A DNA stretch of 64,000 bases from Staphylococcus simulans (GTDB lineage Bacteria; Bacillota; Bacilli; Staphylococcales; Staphylococcaceae), in NCBI RefSeq assembly GCF_002994445.1, contig NZ_MRZJ01000001.1:62001-126000 (forward strand). Direction: 5' to 3'. The notes beneath the pieces were generated by a model that had not been told where the DNA came from, did no database searches, and worked only from the letters and a program-made list of their open reading frames with translations. The translations under genes and the position numbers were made by a program. Below are positions 38,163-48,276 of the stretch, in pieces. Every line of letters starts with the position of its first letter. Within the stretch, counting starts at the first letter, position 1.

Positions 38163-39878
38163 ATGAAAGTCGATATTTATAAAGGGGGAGAAGGTAATTA
38201 CAACCTTCAAAACTACGAAGAAACATATAATAATTTTGACTGGAAAGAAGTAGAGAAAGCATTCTCTTGGTACGAAACTGGAAAGGTCAACATGGCTTAT
38301 GAATGTATTGATCGCCATGTAGATAATGGTCTCGGGGATAAAACGGCCTTAAACTACAAAGATGCAAAACGTAAAGAAAGTTATACATTCAAAGAAATGC
38401 AGGCACTGACAAATAAAGCAGCCAATGTCTTAAAAGATGAAGCCAACGTAGAAAAAGGGGATCGTGTCTTTATCTTTATGCCGAGAACACCGGAACTTTA
38501 TTTCGCATTCTTCGGGATTTTAAAATTGGGTGCGATTGTTGGTCCATTATTTGAAGCGTTTATGGAAAAAGCAGTCGCAGACCGTTTAGACAATAGTGAT
38601 GCGAATGTAATCGTTACAACCAAAGATTTAAAATCCAGAATTCCGAAAGATGATTTACCGAAGTTAGAAAAAATCGTCGTTGTTGATGAAAATGGCGATG
38701 TTGAAGAAGAAGATGTAGATTTCAACAAAGCACTTAAAGATGCAAGCGATGAATTTGATATCGAATGGTTGGACCGCGAAGATGGTTTAATCTTGCATTA
38801 TACTTCTGGTTCAACTGGACAGCCAAAAGGGGTATTGCATGTTCAAGATGCAATGATTGTACATTATATTTCTGGTAAATATGTATTAGACTTAAAAGAA
38901 GATGATGTTTACTGGTGTACTGCAGACCCAGGCTGGGTAACAGGCACATCTTACGGTATTTTCGCACCATGGTTAAACGGTGTTACAAATTGTATCGCAG
39001 GCGGACGTTTCTCACCAGAAGCTTGGTATGGAATGATTGAAGAATTCGATGTTACGATTTGGTATACTGCACCGACTGCACTGCGTATGCTTATGAGTGC
39101 GGGTGATGATATCGTGAAGAAATACGATTTATCATCATTACGTGAAGTATATTCAGTAGGTGAACCGCTTAACCCTGAAGTTATCAAATGGGCAAAAGAA
39201 GTGTTAGGCCATACTGTACTTGATACTTGGTGGATGACAGAAACAGGCGGTCATATGATTGTCAACTATCCTTCTATGGATGTGAAACTTGGTTCAATGG
39301 GTAAACCATTGCCAGGTATTGAAGCAGCGATTGTAGATGATCAAGGCAACGAGTTGCCGCCGAATCGCATGGGTAACTTAGCTATTAAAAAAGGCTGGCC
39401 GTCAATGATGCGTAAAATCTGGAAGAACCCGGAAAAGTATGATTCTTACTTCATCGGCGACTGGTATGTTTCAGGCGACTCTGCATACCAAGATGAAGAT
39501 GGCTACTTCTGGTTCCAAGGCCGTGTAGATGATGTCATTATGACAGCAGGCGAACGTGTCGGACCATTCGAAGTAGAATCTAAGTTAGTAGAACACCCAG
39601 CAGTAGCAGAAGCAGGGGTAATCGGTAAACCTGATCCGGTCCGCGGTGAAATTATCAAAGCCTTTGTCGCATTAAATCATGGTTATGATCCAAGCGATGA
39701 AGTGAAGGAAGACATCAGAAAGTTCGTTAAAAATGGATTATCTGCACATGCAGCACCAAGAGAAATCGAATTTAAAGAAAAATTACCTAAGACACGTTCT
39801 GGTAAAATCATGAGACGTGTATTAAAAGCTTGGGAACTTGATTTGCCTGAAGGCGATTTAAGTACTATGGAAGATTAA
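38163..39878 (+). CDS. acsA: Acetyl-CoA synthetase (AMP-forming)
   Basis: Activates acetate to acetyl-CoA through acetyl-AMP when glucose is gone. The 571-aa adenylate-forming enzyme has the P-loop LILHYTSGSTGQPKG near residue 208, TWWMTETGG near residue 358, the ribose-binding GDWYVSGDSAYQDEDGYFWFQGRVDD, and the C-terminal catalytic lysine in KTRSGKIMRR near residue 550, which is the lysine that AcuA acetylates in related enzymes. The start lies behind GAAGGGGG. Regulated by the cre over its start site and by the adjacent acuA/acuC pair; AckA at the right edge of the window is the opposite arm of acetate metabolism. Confidence 0.95.
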   Translation: MKVDIYKGGEGNYNLQNYEETYNNFDWKEVEKAFSWYETGKVNMAYECIDRHVDNGLGDKTALNYKDAKRKESYTFKEMQALTNKAANVLKDEANVEKGDRVFIFMPRTPELYFAFFGILKLGAIVGPLFEAFMEKAVADRLDNSDANVIVTTKDLKSRIPKDDLPKLEKIVVVDENGDVEEEDVDFNKALKDASDEFDIEWLDREDGLILHYTSGSTGQPKGVLHVQDAMIVHYISGKYVLDLKEDDVYWCTADPGWVTGTSYGIFAPWLNGVTNCIAGGRFSPEAWYGMIEEFDVTIWYTAPTALRMLMSAGDDIVKKYDLSSLREVYSVGEPLNPEVIKWAKEVLGHTVLDTWWMTETGGHMIVNYPSMDVKLGSMGKPLPGIEAAIVDDQGNELPPNRMGNLAIKKGWPSMMRKIWKNPEKYDSYFIGDWYVSGDSAYQDEDGYFWFQGRVDDVIMTAGERVGPFEVESKLVEHPAVAEAGVIGKPDPVRGEIIKAFVALNHGYDPSDEVKEDIRKFVKNGLSAHAAPREIEFKEKLPKTRSGKIMRRVLKAWELDLPEGDLSTMED

Positions 39879-40260
39879 TTCCCTTTTCTGCCATAATATA
39901 TTTCTAATTGAATAGGCAATAAATCAAAGCGGTATCGAAATGTGGTTTAAAGCATTTCGGTACCGCTTACATTGTTGCAATATAAAGGGTTTTCATAAAA
40001 TAATATCTACGATTTTTGTAAAATTACCAAAAAAGTATGAATACTAAAAAAATATAGATGAATATGTTCGACATTAAATCTATATTTCGATATGATTGAT
40101 GATGTAAAAGGTTTTCATGCAGTTGAAACAAGGTCTGTTTGTGATGCTTCATTGAAAAGTGCTTTCGTTTATGAGGGAGCTTGAGTACTACTGCTATGAA
40201 ATAAAACAAAGAGACTGTTGCGCAACTGTAAATAAAATACTTAATAAGGGGCTGAATGAA
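39879..40260 (+). other. Long intergenic leader between acsA and fhs
   Basis: No gene is supported here. It holds a strong 16-bp hairpin (39927-39942 with 39953-39968) after acsA, probably its terminator though without a T-run, and a second perfect 10-bp inverted repeat (AAATATAGAT at 40050-40059, ATCTATATTT at 40078-40087). The frame of fhs stays open upstream to about 40159 but family alignment puts the start at 40261. Confidence 0.6.
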
Positions 40261-41928
40261 TTGAGTCATTTATCAGATTTGGATATTGCTAATCAAGCAA
40301 CATTACAACCAATTAAAGAAATTGCGGAAAAGGTTGGTATTCCAGAAGATGCTTTAGAACCTTACGGTCATTATAAAGCTAAAATTGACATCAACAAATT
40401 AGAAGATAAAGGGGAAAAAGGTAAAGTAGTTCTTGTTACTGCAATGAGTCCTACACCAGCAGGTGAAGGTAAATCAACAGTTACAGTTGGTTTAGCGGAT
40501 GCATTCCACGAATTAGGCGAAAATGTCATGATGGCATTACGCGAACCTGCATTAGGTCCAGTCTTCGGTATTAAAGGCGGTGCAACAGGCGGCGGATATG
40601 CACAAGTATTGCCGATGGAAGATATCAACTTGCACTTCAACGGCGACTTCCACGCAATCACTACAGCAAACAATGCTTTATCAGCATTCATCGACAACCA
40701 TATTCACCAAGGTAATGAATTAGGTATCGATCAACGCCGTATCGAATGGAAACGTGTTCTAGACATGAACGACCGTGCTTTAAGACAAGTTGTTGTAGGT
40801 TTAGGCGGCCCGACACAAGGTGTACCTCGTGAAGACGGCTTCAACATTACAGTAGCATCAGAAATCATGGCAATTCTTTGCTTAAGTACAGGCTTGAAAG
40901 ACTTAAAAGAAAGCATTGCGAATATTACAATTGCTTATACTCGCGATCGCAAACCAGTTACAGTTAAAGATTTGAAAGTTGAAGGTGCAATTGCAATGAT
41001 TCTTAAAGATGCAATCAAACCTAACTTAGTACAATCAATCGAAGGTACGCCTGCATTAATCCACGGCGGACCATTCGCAAACATTGCACACGGCTGTAAC
41101 TCAATCTTAGCTACTGAAACAGCACGTCAATTAGCTGATGTAGTTGTGACAGAAGCTGGTTTCGGATCTGACTTAGGTGCTGAGAAATTCATGAACATCA
41201 AGTCACGCAAAGCTGGTTTCGAACCTAGCGCTGCAGTAGTTGTTGCGACAGTTCGTGCATTGAAAATGCATGGCGGCGTAGCAAAAGACGACTTGAAAGA
41301 AGAAAATGTACAAGCAGTTAAAGACGGACTAGAAAACTTAGCACGTCACATCAGAAACATCCGTTCATTCGGTGTTGAACCTGTAGTTGCATTAAACGCA
41401 TTCGTTAATGATACAGATGCTGAAACAAAAGTTGTTGAAGACTGGGCAAAAGAAAACAACGTACGTATCGCTTTAACAGAAGTATGGGAAAAAGGCGGCA
41501 AAGGCGGCGTTGAATTAGCTAAACAAGTGAAAGAAGTTATTAATGAAGACCAAGACTTCAAAAACACTTATGATCTTGACGAACCAATCGAAGAAAAAAT
41601 CGAAAAAATCGTTAAGAACATTTATGGCGGTAATAAAGTAACATTCACAAGCAAAGCCCAAAAACAATTAAAACAAATCAAAGACAACGGCTGGGACAAC
41701 TATCCAGTATGTATGGCTAAAACACAATACTCATTCTCTGACGACAAAGACTTATTAGGTGCACCAAAAGACTTTGAAATCACAATCAGAGAATTACAAC
41801 CGAAAACAGGTGCCGGCTTCATCGTTGCATTAACTGGTGCAATTATGACAATGCCTGGACTTCCTAAAAAACCAGCTGCATTAAACATGGACGTAACTGA
41901 AGACGGACATGCTAAAGGATTATTCTAA
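40261..41928 (+). CDS. fhs: Formate--tetrahydrofolate ligase
   Basis: Makes 10-formyl-tetrahydrofolate from formate, THF and ATP for purine and fMet-tRNA synthesis. The 555-aa protein has the P-loop [17 protein letters not shown] near residue 65 and the family signatures [14 protein letters not shown] and [14 protein letters not shown]. The reading frame extends upstream with no stop, but the start is a TTG at 40261: it gives the conserved N-terminus [12 protein letters not shown] and the usual 555-aa length, and AAGGGG lies 9 bases upstream. Monocistronic. Codon use is strongly biased, suggesting high expression. Confidence 0.95.
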   Translation: MSHLSDLDIANQATLQPIKEIAEKVGIPEDALEPYGHYKAKIDINKLEDKGEKGKVVLVTAMSPTPAGEGKSTVTVGLADAFHELGENVMMALREPALGPVFGIKGGATGGGYAQVLPMEDINLHFNGDFHAITTANNALSAFIDNHIHQGNELGIDQRRIEWKRVLDMNDRALRQVVVGLGGPTQGVPREDGFNITVASEIMAILCLSTGLKDLKESIANITIAYTRDRKPVTVKDLKVEGAIAMILKDAIKPNLVQSIEGTPALIHGGPFANIAHGCNSILATETARQLADVVVTEAGFGSDLGAEKFMNIKSRKAGFEPSAAVVVATVRALKMHGGVAKDDLKEENVQAVKDGLENLARHIRNIRSFGVEPVVALNAFVNDTDAETKVVEDWAKENNVRIALTEVWEKGGKGGVELAKQVKEVINEDQDFKNTYDLDEPIEEKIEKIVKNIYGGNKVTFTSKAQKQLKQIKDNGWDNYPVCMAKTQYSFSDDKDLLGAPKDFEITIRELQPKTGAGFIVALTGAIMTMPGLPKKPAALNMDVTEDGHAKGLF

Positions 41929-41962
41929 TTCACACCAAATATTAAAATAATCTAAAAAAACG

Positions 41963-42007
41963 ACCCTAAAGTTGTGCGTGATGATACGCTCAGCTTTAGG
42001 GTTTTTT
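41963..42007. terminator. Bidirectional terminator, fhs / GT51
   Basis: ACCCTAAAG (41963-41971) pairs with CTTTAGGGT (41994-42002) with an inner GCGT/ACGC stem; T-run on the right, A-run on the left. The stop codon of the minus gene (41996) lies within it. Confidence 0.85.
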
Positions 42008-42901
42008 CGTCATTAAATGTGAAACAATATCGTATTTTTCTGCTTTTTTAAATGTCTTTTCGGAAATTTCGCCTTCAACACGCATTCTCCATAAAACATA
42101 ATGCTGACGACGTAATCCGATTTTCAGTTCGTCTTTTGGTTTTAACGTCCCGTCTGCTTCATAAGGTGTATATGTGTAAGGACTTTGGACTAAGCCGACT
42201 AAATAAGCAGCTTCAGGCAGGTTGACCTCACTCGGCGGTTTGCCGAACAAGCTGAAAGAAGCTGATCCGATACCTGTAATATTATCGCCGTTATAGTCGC
42301 GGCCGAACGGGACGATGTTTAAATACGTATACATGATTTCTTCTTTGGTCAAGATACGTTCAAGTTTTAAAGCCAGAACAATTTCATTAGCTTTGCGGTT
42401 ATAAGTTTTATCATTGTTCAGTACTTGATTTTTAATGACTTGCTGTGTGATAGTACTGCCGCCTGAAGAAACTTCTGTTTCGAAAATATCTTGATAAATT
42501 GCACGAAGCAATGCTTTAGGCAAGATACCGTCATGCTTTAAATACAAAGAATCTTCTGATGCGATTAATGCTTTCGGTATCACAGCATTCACGCTTTTCG
42601 GTCCCACAAGCAGCGGGTTATTAGATGCATCATATTGTGTTAAAAAATCCTTTTGACTATAATCTATGTGTTCATCGCCAGGTACGTTTAAAACAGCACG
42701 TTTCAATTCAGTGTCTGATAAATTTTCTGAGTCAGAGGTCATGCTCATAAAGAAGCCGATTAAAAGACCGATCGATAAACTAATTATTAAAAGAATGATA
42801 ACAAATAGGATGACAAAGAAATGTTTGGTCCGCTTATACCATTTCTCAAAGTAATGTAATGGGGGAGAAGCGGTTGTATGTGTTGTTTGAGAATGTTTCA
42901 T
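41996..42901 (-). CDS. sgtA: Monofunctional peptidoglycan glycosyltransferase (GT51)
   Basis: Polymerises lipid II into glycan strands outside the membrane. One N-terminal membrane span (about residues 28-52) anchors the GT51 domain: motif 1 ASEDSLYLKHDG with the catalytic Glu, motif 2 GGSTITQQVIKN, motif 3 RKANEIVLALKLE and motif 4 YLNIVPFGRDYNGI-like. There is no transpeptidase domain, so it is one of the stand-alone transglycosylases of staphylococci; its place beside tyrS suggests SgtA rather than the smaller SgtB/Mgt. Length 301 aa. Confidence 0.87.
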   Translation of the reverse strand: MKHSQTTHTTASPPLHYFEKWYKRTKHFFVILFVIILLIISLSIGLLIGFFMSMTSDSENLSDTELKRAVLNVPGDEHIDYSQKDFLTQYDASNNPLLVGPKSVNAVIPKALIASEDSLYLKHDGILPKALLRAIYQDIFETEVSSGGSTITQQVIKNQVLNNDKTYNRKANEIVLALKLERILTKEEIMYTYLNIVPFGRDYNGDNITGIGSASFSLFGKPPSEVNLPEAAYLVGLVQSPYTYTPYEADGTLKPKDELKIGLRRQHYVLWRMRVEGEISEKTFKKAEKYDIVSHLMTKKP

Positions 42902-43022
42902 AATTTGCCTCCAATAATTAACAATAGTATAGCATAATTGTATTCAAGTTGACTTTTAAAAAACTGTTGATTATAATGAAATCAAATTAATAAGTTTTGG
43001 ATAAGGAAAAGTAACTGATTTG

Positions 43023-43208
43023 ATTGTTTTTAGAGAGCTGGTGGGTGCTGGGAACCAGTAACAACAAATAAGCGAATACACCTGCTGCCTTATATTTAAG
43101 TATCCAACGTTTGACTTGATGAACGTATCATTAATGATAGAAACCTTTAAGTATGGTGGTACCGTGCAATAGATGCGCCCTTACAGTGAATGCTGTAAGG
43201 GTTTTTTT
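43023..43208 (+). promoter_or_regulatory. T-box leader (tRNA-Tyr) of tyrS
   Basis: Stem I starts with AGAGAGCTGG near 43032; the specifier TAC (Tyr) is at 43077-43079 in GAATACACC; the T-box GGTGGTACCGTG is at 43155-43166; the terminator CCCTTACAG/CTGTAAGGG (43178-43186 with 43193-43201) is followed by seven T. A textbook arrangement: uncharged tRNA-Tyr stabilises the antiterminator and lets transcription reach tyrS. Confidence 0.93.
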
Positions 43209-43264
43209 ATTTCCTTAAATTTCCAAAGCAAAATATTAACAACAATTCAGAGGAGGAACAATAG

Positions 43265-44527
<1,263 letters not shown>

Positions 44528-44543
44528 TTCAATATACATTAAA

Positions 44544-44592
44544 AAATGCTTGTGCTAAGGAATGAATCCAAAGCACAAGCATTTATTTTTAT
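44544..44592. terminator. Bidirectional terminator, tyrS / htrA
   Basis: A perfect 13-bp stem (44544-44556 with 44572-44584), T-rich on both outer sides. Confidence 0.85.
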
Positions 44593-44593
44593 G

Positions 44594-45775
44594 TTATCTC
44601 TTACCTAAGTGAACAGAAACTTCTTTTTCTTTGCCATCGCGAATGACTTTGACTTTCAATGTTTCATCTGGTTTTTTATTGGAGTAAAGATATGATCTTA
44701 ATTCAGAGTCATCTTTAACTTTTTGTCCGTCTGCTTCAATGATAATATCGCCTTCTTGTAAAGCACTATCACTTTGCGCTTTTGCGACGTATACACCGTC
44801 ATTACGGTCTGTGTGCAATTCTTTCTTATAGCGTTCAGGAATATCACTTAAATTGATTGTGCCGATTCCGATAGAAGGGCGTTCGACTTTACCATGTTTT
44901 ACAAGCTGTTCGATGATAATCTTCGCTTCGTTGCTTGGTATGGCAAAACCGATACCTTCAACTTGAGGCATTGAAATCTTCATAGAGTTGATACCTACTA
45001 AATCACCGTTCAGGTTGACTAAAGCACCGCCAGAGTTGCCGGGGTTGATAGCGGCATCCGTTTGCAGCACAGAAACTTTATTTGAGCCGGCTGAAGTTTG
45101 TGTATCAATTGTTCTTTCGTTTGCTGAAATAATACCTGATGTCACTGTATTAGCAAACTCTAAGCCTAATGGATTACCAATCGCAAATACACTGTCGCCG
45201 GTTTTGACTTTTGAAGAATCCGCAAATTGAATTGTTTTGATACCAGGCGCATTTTCAATTTTTAATACGGCTATATCTGTTAAAGCATCTTTGCCGACAA
45301 GTTCTGCTTTTACTTGTTTCGTATCATGTAATTGGACTTTGATTTCACTCGCACCGTCTACAACGTGGTTATTCGTAACAATATAAGCATTGCCGCCGGA
45401 TTTTTGATAAATCACACCAGAACCGATACCCGCTTCTTGTGACTTTCCAGCATTGCCACTAAAGAAATCTTCTAAGCTTTGTGCCTTCTGCATATTGATA
45501 ACACCCACAATAGAAGGTGAGACATCTGTAATCATTTGATTGACAGATTTATATTTTGAACTTTTGCCATCTAAGACATTTCCGCCTTTGCTGTCTTTTG
45601 CTTGCTGTACTGTGGCACCGTCATTAGATTGCTCTATCAGCTTGCCGACACCTAATATAAGCAGCCCGCCGATAATACCAGCAAGCAAGGCAAGTAAAAT
45701 GACGCGCAGCCAAGGGAATGACCTTCTAGGCGGCTGTTGACGTCGTTCTTGATTTTCATTATAGTATTCAGTCAT
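44594..45775 (-). CDS. htrA: HtrA-type membrane-anchored serine protease
   Basis: A surface quality-control protease that degrades misfolded exported proteins. One membrane span (residues 24-44) follows a polar, arginine-rich cytoplasmic tail; the trypsin-like domain has the triad His137 (NNHVV), Asp167 (DIAVLK) and Ser248 (GNSGG); a single PDZ domain lies at about 300-385. The reading frame extends farther upstream (to 45898), but the ATG at 45775 has the GGGAGGA ribosome binding site and the expected topology, giving 393 aa. It is convergent with tyrS. Confidence 0.93.
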   Translation of the reverse strand: MTEYYNENQERRQQPPRRSFPWLRVILLALLAGIIGGLLILGVGKLIEQSNDGATVQQAKDSKGGNVLDGKSSKYKSVNQMITDVSPSIVGVINMQKAQSLEDFFSGNAGKSQEAGIGSGVIYQKSGGNAYIVTNNHVVDGASEIKVQLHDTKQVKAELVGKDALTDIAVLKIENAPGIKTIQFADSSKVKTGDSVFAIGNPLGLEFANTVTSGIISANERTIDTQTSAGSNKVSVLQTDAAINPGNSGGALVNLNGDLVGINSMKISMPQVEGIGFAIPSNEAKIIIEQLVKHGKVERPSIGIGTINLSDIPERYKKELHTDRNDGVYVAKAQSDSALQEGDIIIEADGQKVKDDSELRSYLYSNKKPDETLKVKVIRDGKEKEVSVHLGKR

Positions 45776-45973
45776 TGAATTCCTCCCAGAATGTTTCTTT
45801 CTATTATTATCATATGTTTTGTTAATATTTTCTAGCATTTTGCTATGTTTCAATATAAAACAAATCAAAATCTGAACTATCAGACATATATAATGCACTG
45901 AAATAGGCTTGTTGACAGAGGTGGGAAGTGATAAACTTTGGATAGTTAAATAAACAATTGAGTAGGTGACCCA

Positions 45974-46585
45974 ATGTATAAATTTATCAGTAGTATTCTA
46001 TACGGAATCATTGTAAAGCTGAGTCATTCGCTTAAGGTATATGGTAAAGAAAATGTACCGCAGCTTAATCGTTATGTCGTGACATGCAACCATGAGAGTT
46101 ATAACGAAGTTATTATGCTTGGCATGGCAATGTATCCTAACCAAATTCATTATATGGCTAAAAAAGAATTGTTCTATAATAAAGCGTTCGGCAGCTTTTT
46201 AAAATCATTAAATGCCTTTCCGGTTGATCGTGAAAACCCAGGTCCGAGTACGATTAAAACACCGGTGAATTTATTGAAGAAAAACAAAACAATCGGCATG
46301 TTCCCAGCAGGGCATCGTACAGCAGAAGAAACACCTTTGAAACGCGGTGCTGCAACGATTGCTATGATGGCAAAAGTACCGATTGTACCAGCTGCTTATG
46401 AAGGACCAGACAAAATATTAGGTATGGTAACTGGCAAAGCGAAAATTATCTTCGGTGAACCGATTGATACTGCCGTTTTACCTGAACATTTGAAAAAACG
46501 TCATGAAAAAGTTGATTATATTACGCAAGAGCTTACAAAACGCACAAGAGCACTTCAAGAAGAATTAAAGCATTTGCCTAAGTAA
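45974..46585 (+). CDS. PlsC-family acyltransferase with altered motifs
   Basis: A 203-aa member of the lysophospholipid acyltransferase (1-acylglycerol-3-phosphate acyltransferase) family, presumably membrane-associated. Motif I, normally NHxxxxD, reads Asn39-His40-Glu-Ser-Tyr-Asn-Glu45, so the catalytic Asp is Glu. Motif II FPVDR is normal. Motif III, normally FPEGTRS, reads FPAGHRT (110-116), losing the phosphate-binding Glu. Motif IV is VPIVPAA. Histidine and general fold are kept, so it is likely active on an unusual acceptor, or it is a divergent paralogue of the main PlsC. It is monocistronic, divergent from htrA. Confidence 0.85.
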   Translation: MYKFISSILYGIIVKLSHSLKVYGKENVPQLNRYVVTCNHESYNEVIMLGMAMYPNQIHYMAKKELFYNKAFGSFLKSLNAFPVDRENPGPSTIKTPVNLLKKNKTIGMFPAGHRTAEETPLKRGAATIAMMAKVPIVPAAYEGPDKILGMVTGKAKIIFGEPIDTAVLPEHLKKRHEKVDYITQELTKRTRALQEELKHLPK

Positions 46586-46611
46586 TGTACGGAGATAAAG
46601 TGAGATGAAAT

Positions 46612-46651
46612 AAAGAGAAACAATAAAGTCATCTGGCTTTATCTCTTTTTC
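46612..46651 (+). terminator. Terminator after the PlsC-like gene
   Basis: AAAGAGA pairs with TCTCTTT and ATAAAG with CTTTAT across a small bulge, followed by T. Confidence 0.6.
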
Positions 46652-46695
46652 ATGCCGTTTTTTATAGATCCATAGAGAGAAAGAAGGATAAGCAT

Positions 46696-48165
46696 ATGTA
46701 TAATTTTTTACAACGCTTAGGGCGTTCTTTAATGCTGCCGGTTGCTGTATTGCCAGCAGCTGCCATCATTATCGGAATTGCTAACGTCTTAAAAGCAATG
46801 AATACAGCACCGACTGCGGCCGAATTCATCTTCCAATGCGGTTTGGCTGTTTTAGAACAGCTCGGTTTACTCTTTGCTATCGGTGTTGCTTTAGGGATGG
46901 CGAAGAAGAATGACGGCTCTGTTGCTTTAGCAGCAGTTGTCGGTTACTTTGTGGTAACGTCAGTATTAAAACCAGAAAAGCTTGCAGGTATCCTGCGAAT
47001 CAAAGAGGACGCAATCAACATCGGTTTTGATCAAATGAATAACCAAAATGTGTTTGTCGGTTTATTAATCGGTTTAATTGCAGCATTCTGTTATAACAAA
47101 TTCAGTGCTACAGAATTGCCGACTGCATTATCGTTCTTCAGCGGTAAGCGTTTAGTTCCGATTATGACAGCATTTTTATCAGTATTGTTGTCTCTTGTTT
47201 TATTTTTTGTATGGCCATTCGTTTATGATGGCATTGTTGCTTTTGGTAAATGGATTATTAATTTTGGCCCATTTGGAGCATTTTTATATGGTGTATTTAA
47301 CCGTTTGCTGATTCCAACAGGTTTGCATCACGCATTAAATGCTGTCTTTTGGTTTGATTTAGGAGGTATAAATGATATCGCTAAATTCCAATCAGGCGAT
47401 GGCGCTATTAAAGGGATTACAGGCCGTTACATGGCTGGTTTCTTCCCGGTCATGATGTTTGGTGTACCGGCAGCAGCTTTAGCGATGTATCAAACAGCTG
47501 TTTCTAAACAAAAGAAACGTGTAGCTGGTTTAATGTTAGCAGGTTCAATTTCAGCATTCTTTGTCGGTGTAACTGAACCGATTGAATTTGCCTTTATGTT
47601 TGCGGCACCAGTATTATTTGTGATTCATGCCTTATTAACAGGTTTATCACTCTTTATTGCTGCATTATTCCATTGGACAGCAGGATTCTCATTCAGTGCA
47701 GGACTGATTGATTTCCTATTATCACTCGTTAATCCTGTGTCGAATTATCCATTGATGTTAATGGTTCAAGGAATCGTATTCTTTGTGATTTACTATGTAG
47801 TTTTCAGAGCTGCGATTCAATTCTTTAACTTGAATACACCAGGCCGCGGTGATGAAGAAATTGCAGACCCTGTCGCAGATCCTTCTGAATCTGATGAGAA
47901 TTCAGCGAAACCAGCAGGAAAGTATACTGCAATGTCTTCACAAATTATTGATGGGTTAGGCGGAAAAGAAAATATTACTACGTTAACCAATTGTGCAACA
48001 AGACTTCGATTAGAAGTGGATGACATTGAAAAGCTGAATAAGAATCAAATCAAGCAAGCAGGCGCAGCTGGTGTCACTACGAGCGGTAAACATAATGTTC
48101 AGGTTATTATAGGAACACATGTTCAACAAGTGGCGGATGAAGTAGAGAAACAAATGGAGTCATGA
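46696..48165 (+). CDS. nagE: PTS permease IIBC, N-acetylglucosamine type
   Basis: Imports and phosphorylates an amino sugar or glucose. The 489-aa protein has a IIC membrane domain of the glucose superfamily (about residues 1-385; GVTEPIEFAFMFAAPVLF is its sugar-binding signature) and a C-terminal IIB domain with the phosphorylated Cys433 in TNCATRLRLEV. No IIA domain is fused, so phosphate must come from a IIA elsewhere, as for S. aureus NagE, which has the same size and neighbourhood. Glucose permeases of staphylococci are usually IICBA fusions, which favours GlcNAc. No cre is visible upstream. Confidence 0.85.
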   Translation: MYNFLQRLGRSLMLPVAVLPAAAIIIGIANVLKAMNTAPTAAEFIFQCGLAVLEQLGLLFAIGVALGMAKKNDGSVALAAVVGYFVVTSVLKPEKLAGILRIKEDAINIGFDQMNNQNVFVGLLIGLIAAFCYNKFSATELPTALSFFSGKRLVPIMTAFLSVLLSLVLFFVWPFVYDGIVAFGKWIINFGPFGAFLYGVFNRLLIPTGLHHALNAVFWFDLGGINDIAKFQSGDGAIKGITGRYMAGFFPVMMFGVPAAALAMYQTAVSKQKKRVAGLMLAGSISAFFVGVTEPIEFAFMFAAPVLFVIHALLTGLSLFIAALFHWTAGFSFSAGLIDFLLSLVNPVSNYPLMLMVQGIVFFVIYYVVFRAAIQFFNLNTPGRGDEEIADPVADPSESDENSAKPAGKYTAMSSQIIDGLGGKENITTLTNCATRLRLEVDDIEKLNKNQIKQAGAAGVTTSGKHNVQVIIGTHVQQVADEVEKQMES

Positions 48166-48174
48166 TAAACTTAA

Positions 48175-48210
48175 AGAGCGGAAGCATTCTTTAGAGTGTG
48201 CTTTCGCTCT
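48175..48210 (+). terminator. Hairpin after nagE
   Basis: AGAGCG...CGCTCT and AAGC...GCTT pairings form a strong hairpin; T-run is weak. Confidence 0.55.
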
Positions 48211-48276
48211 ATTGCTTATTTGTGTATAAATTTGTATAATATTAATTATTCTGAATTTTCCGAAGTAGGTGGAGAA

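Noticed and set aside
38040-38318. 92-codon minus-strand frame over the acsA promoter
   Set aside because: It covers the acsA promoter, cre and first codons of acsA on the other strand and resembles nothing known.
40159-40260. N-terminal extension of fhs from an upstream start
   Set aside because: The frame is open, but known Fhs proteins begin at MSHLSDL-type sequence and the TTG at 40261 has the properly spaced AAGGGG site.
40024-40269. Hydrophobic 81-codon minus-strand frame over the fhs leader
   Set aside because: It overlaps the fhs start and the inverted repeat, has no clear ribosome binding site or promoter; hydrophobicity follows from AT-rich DNA.
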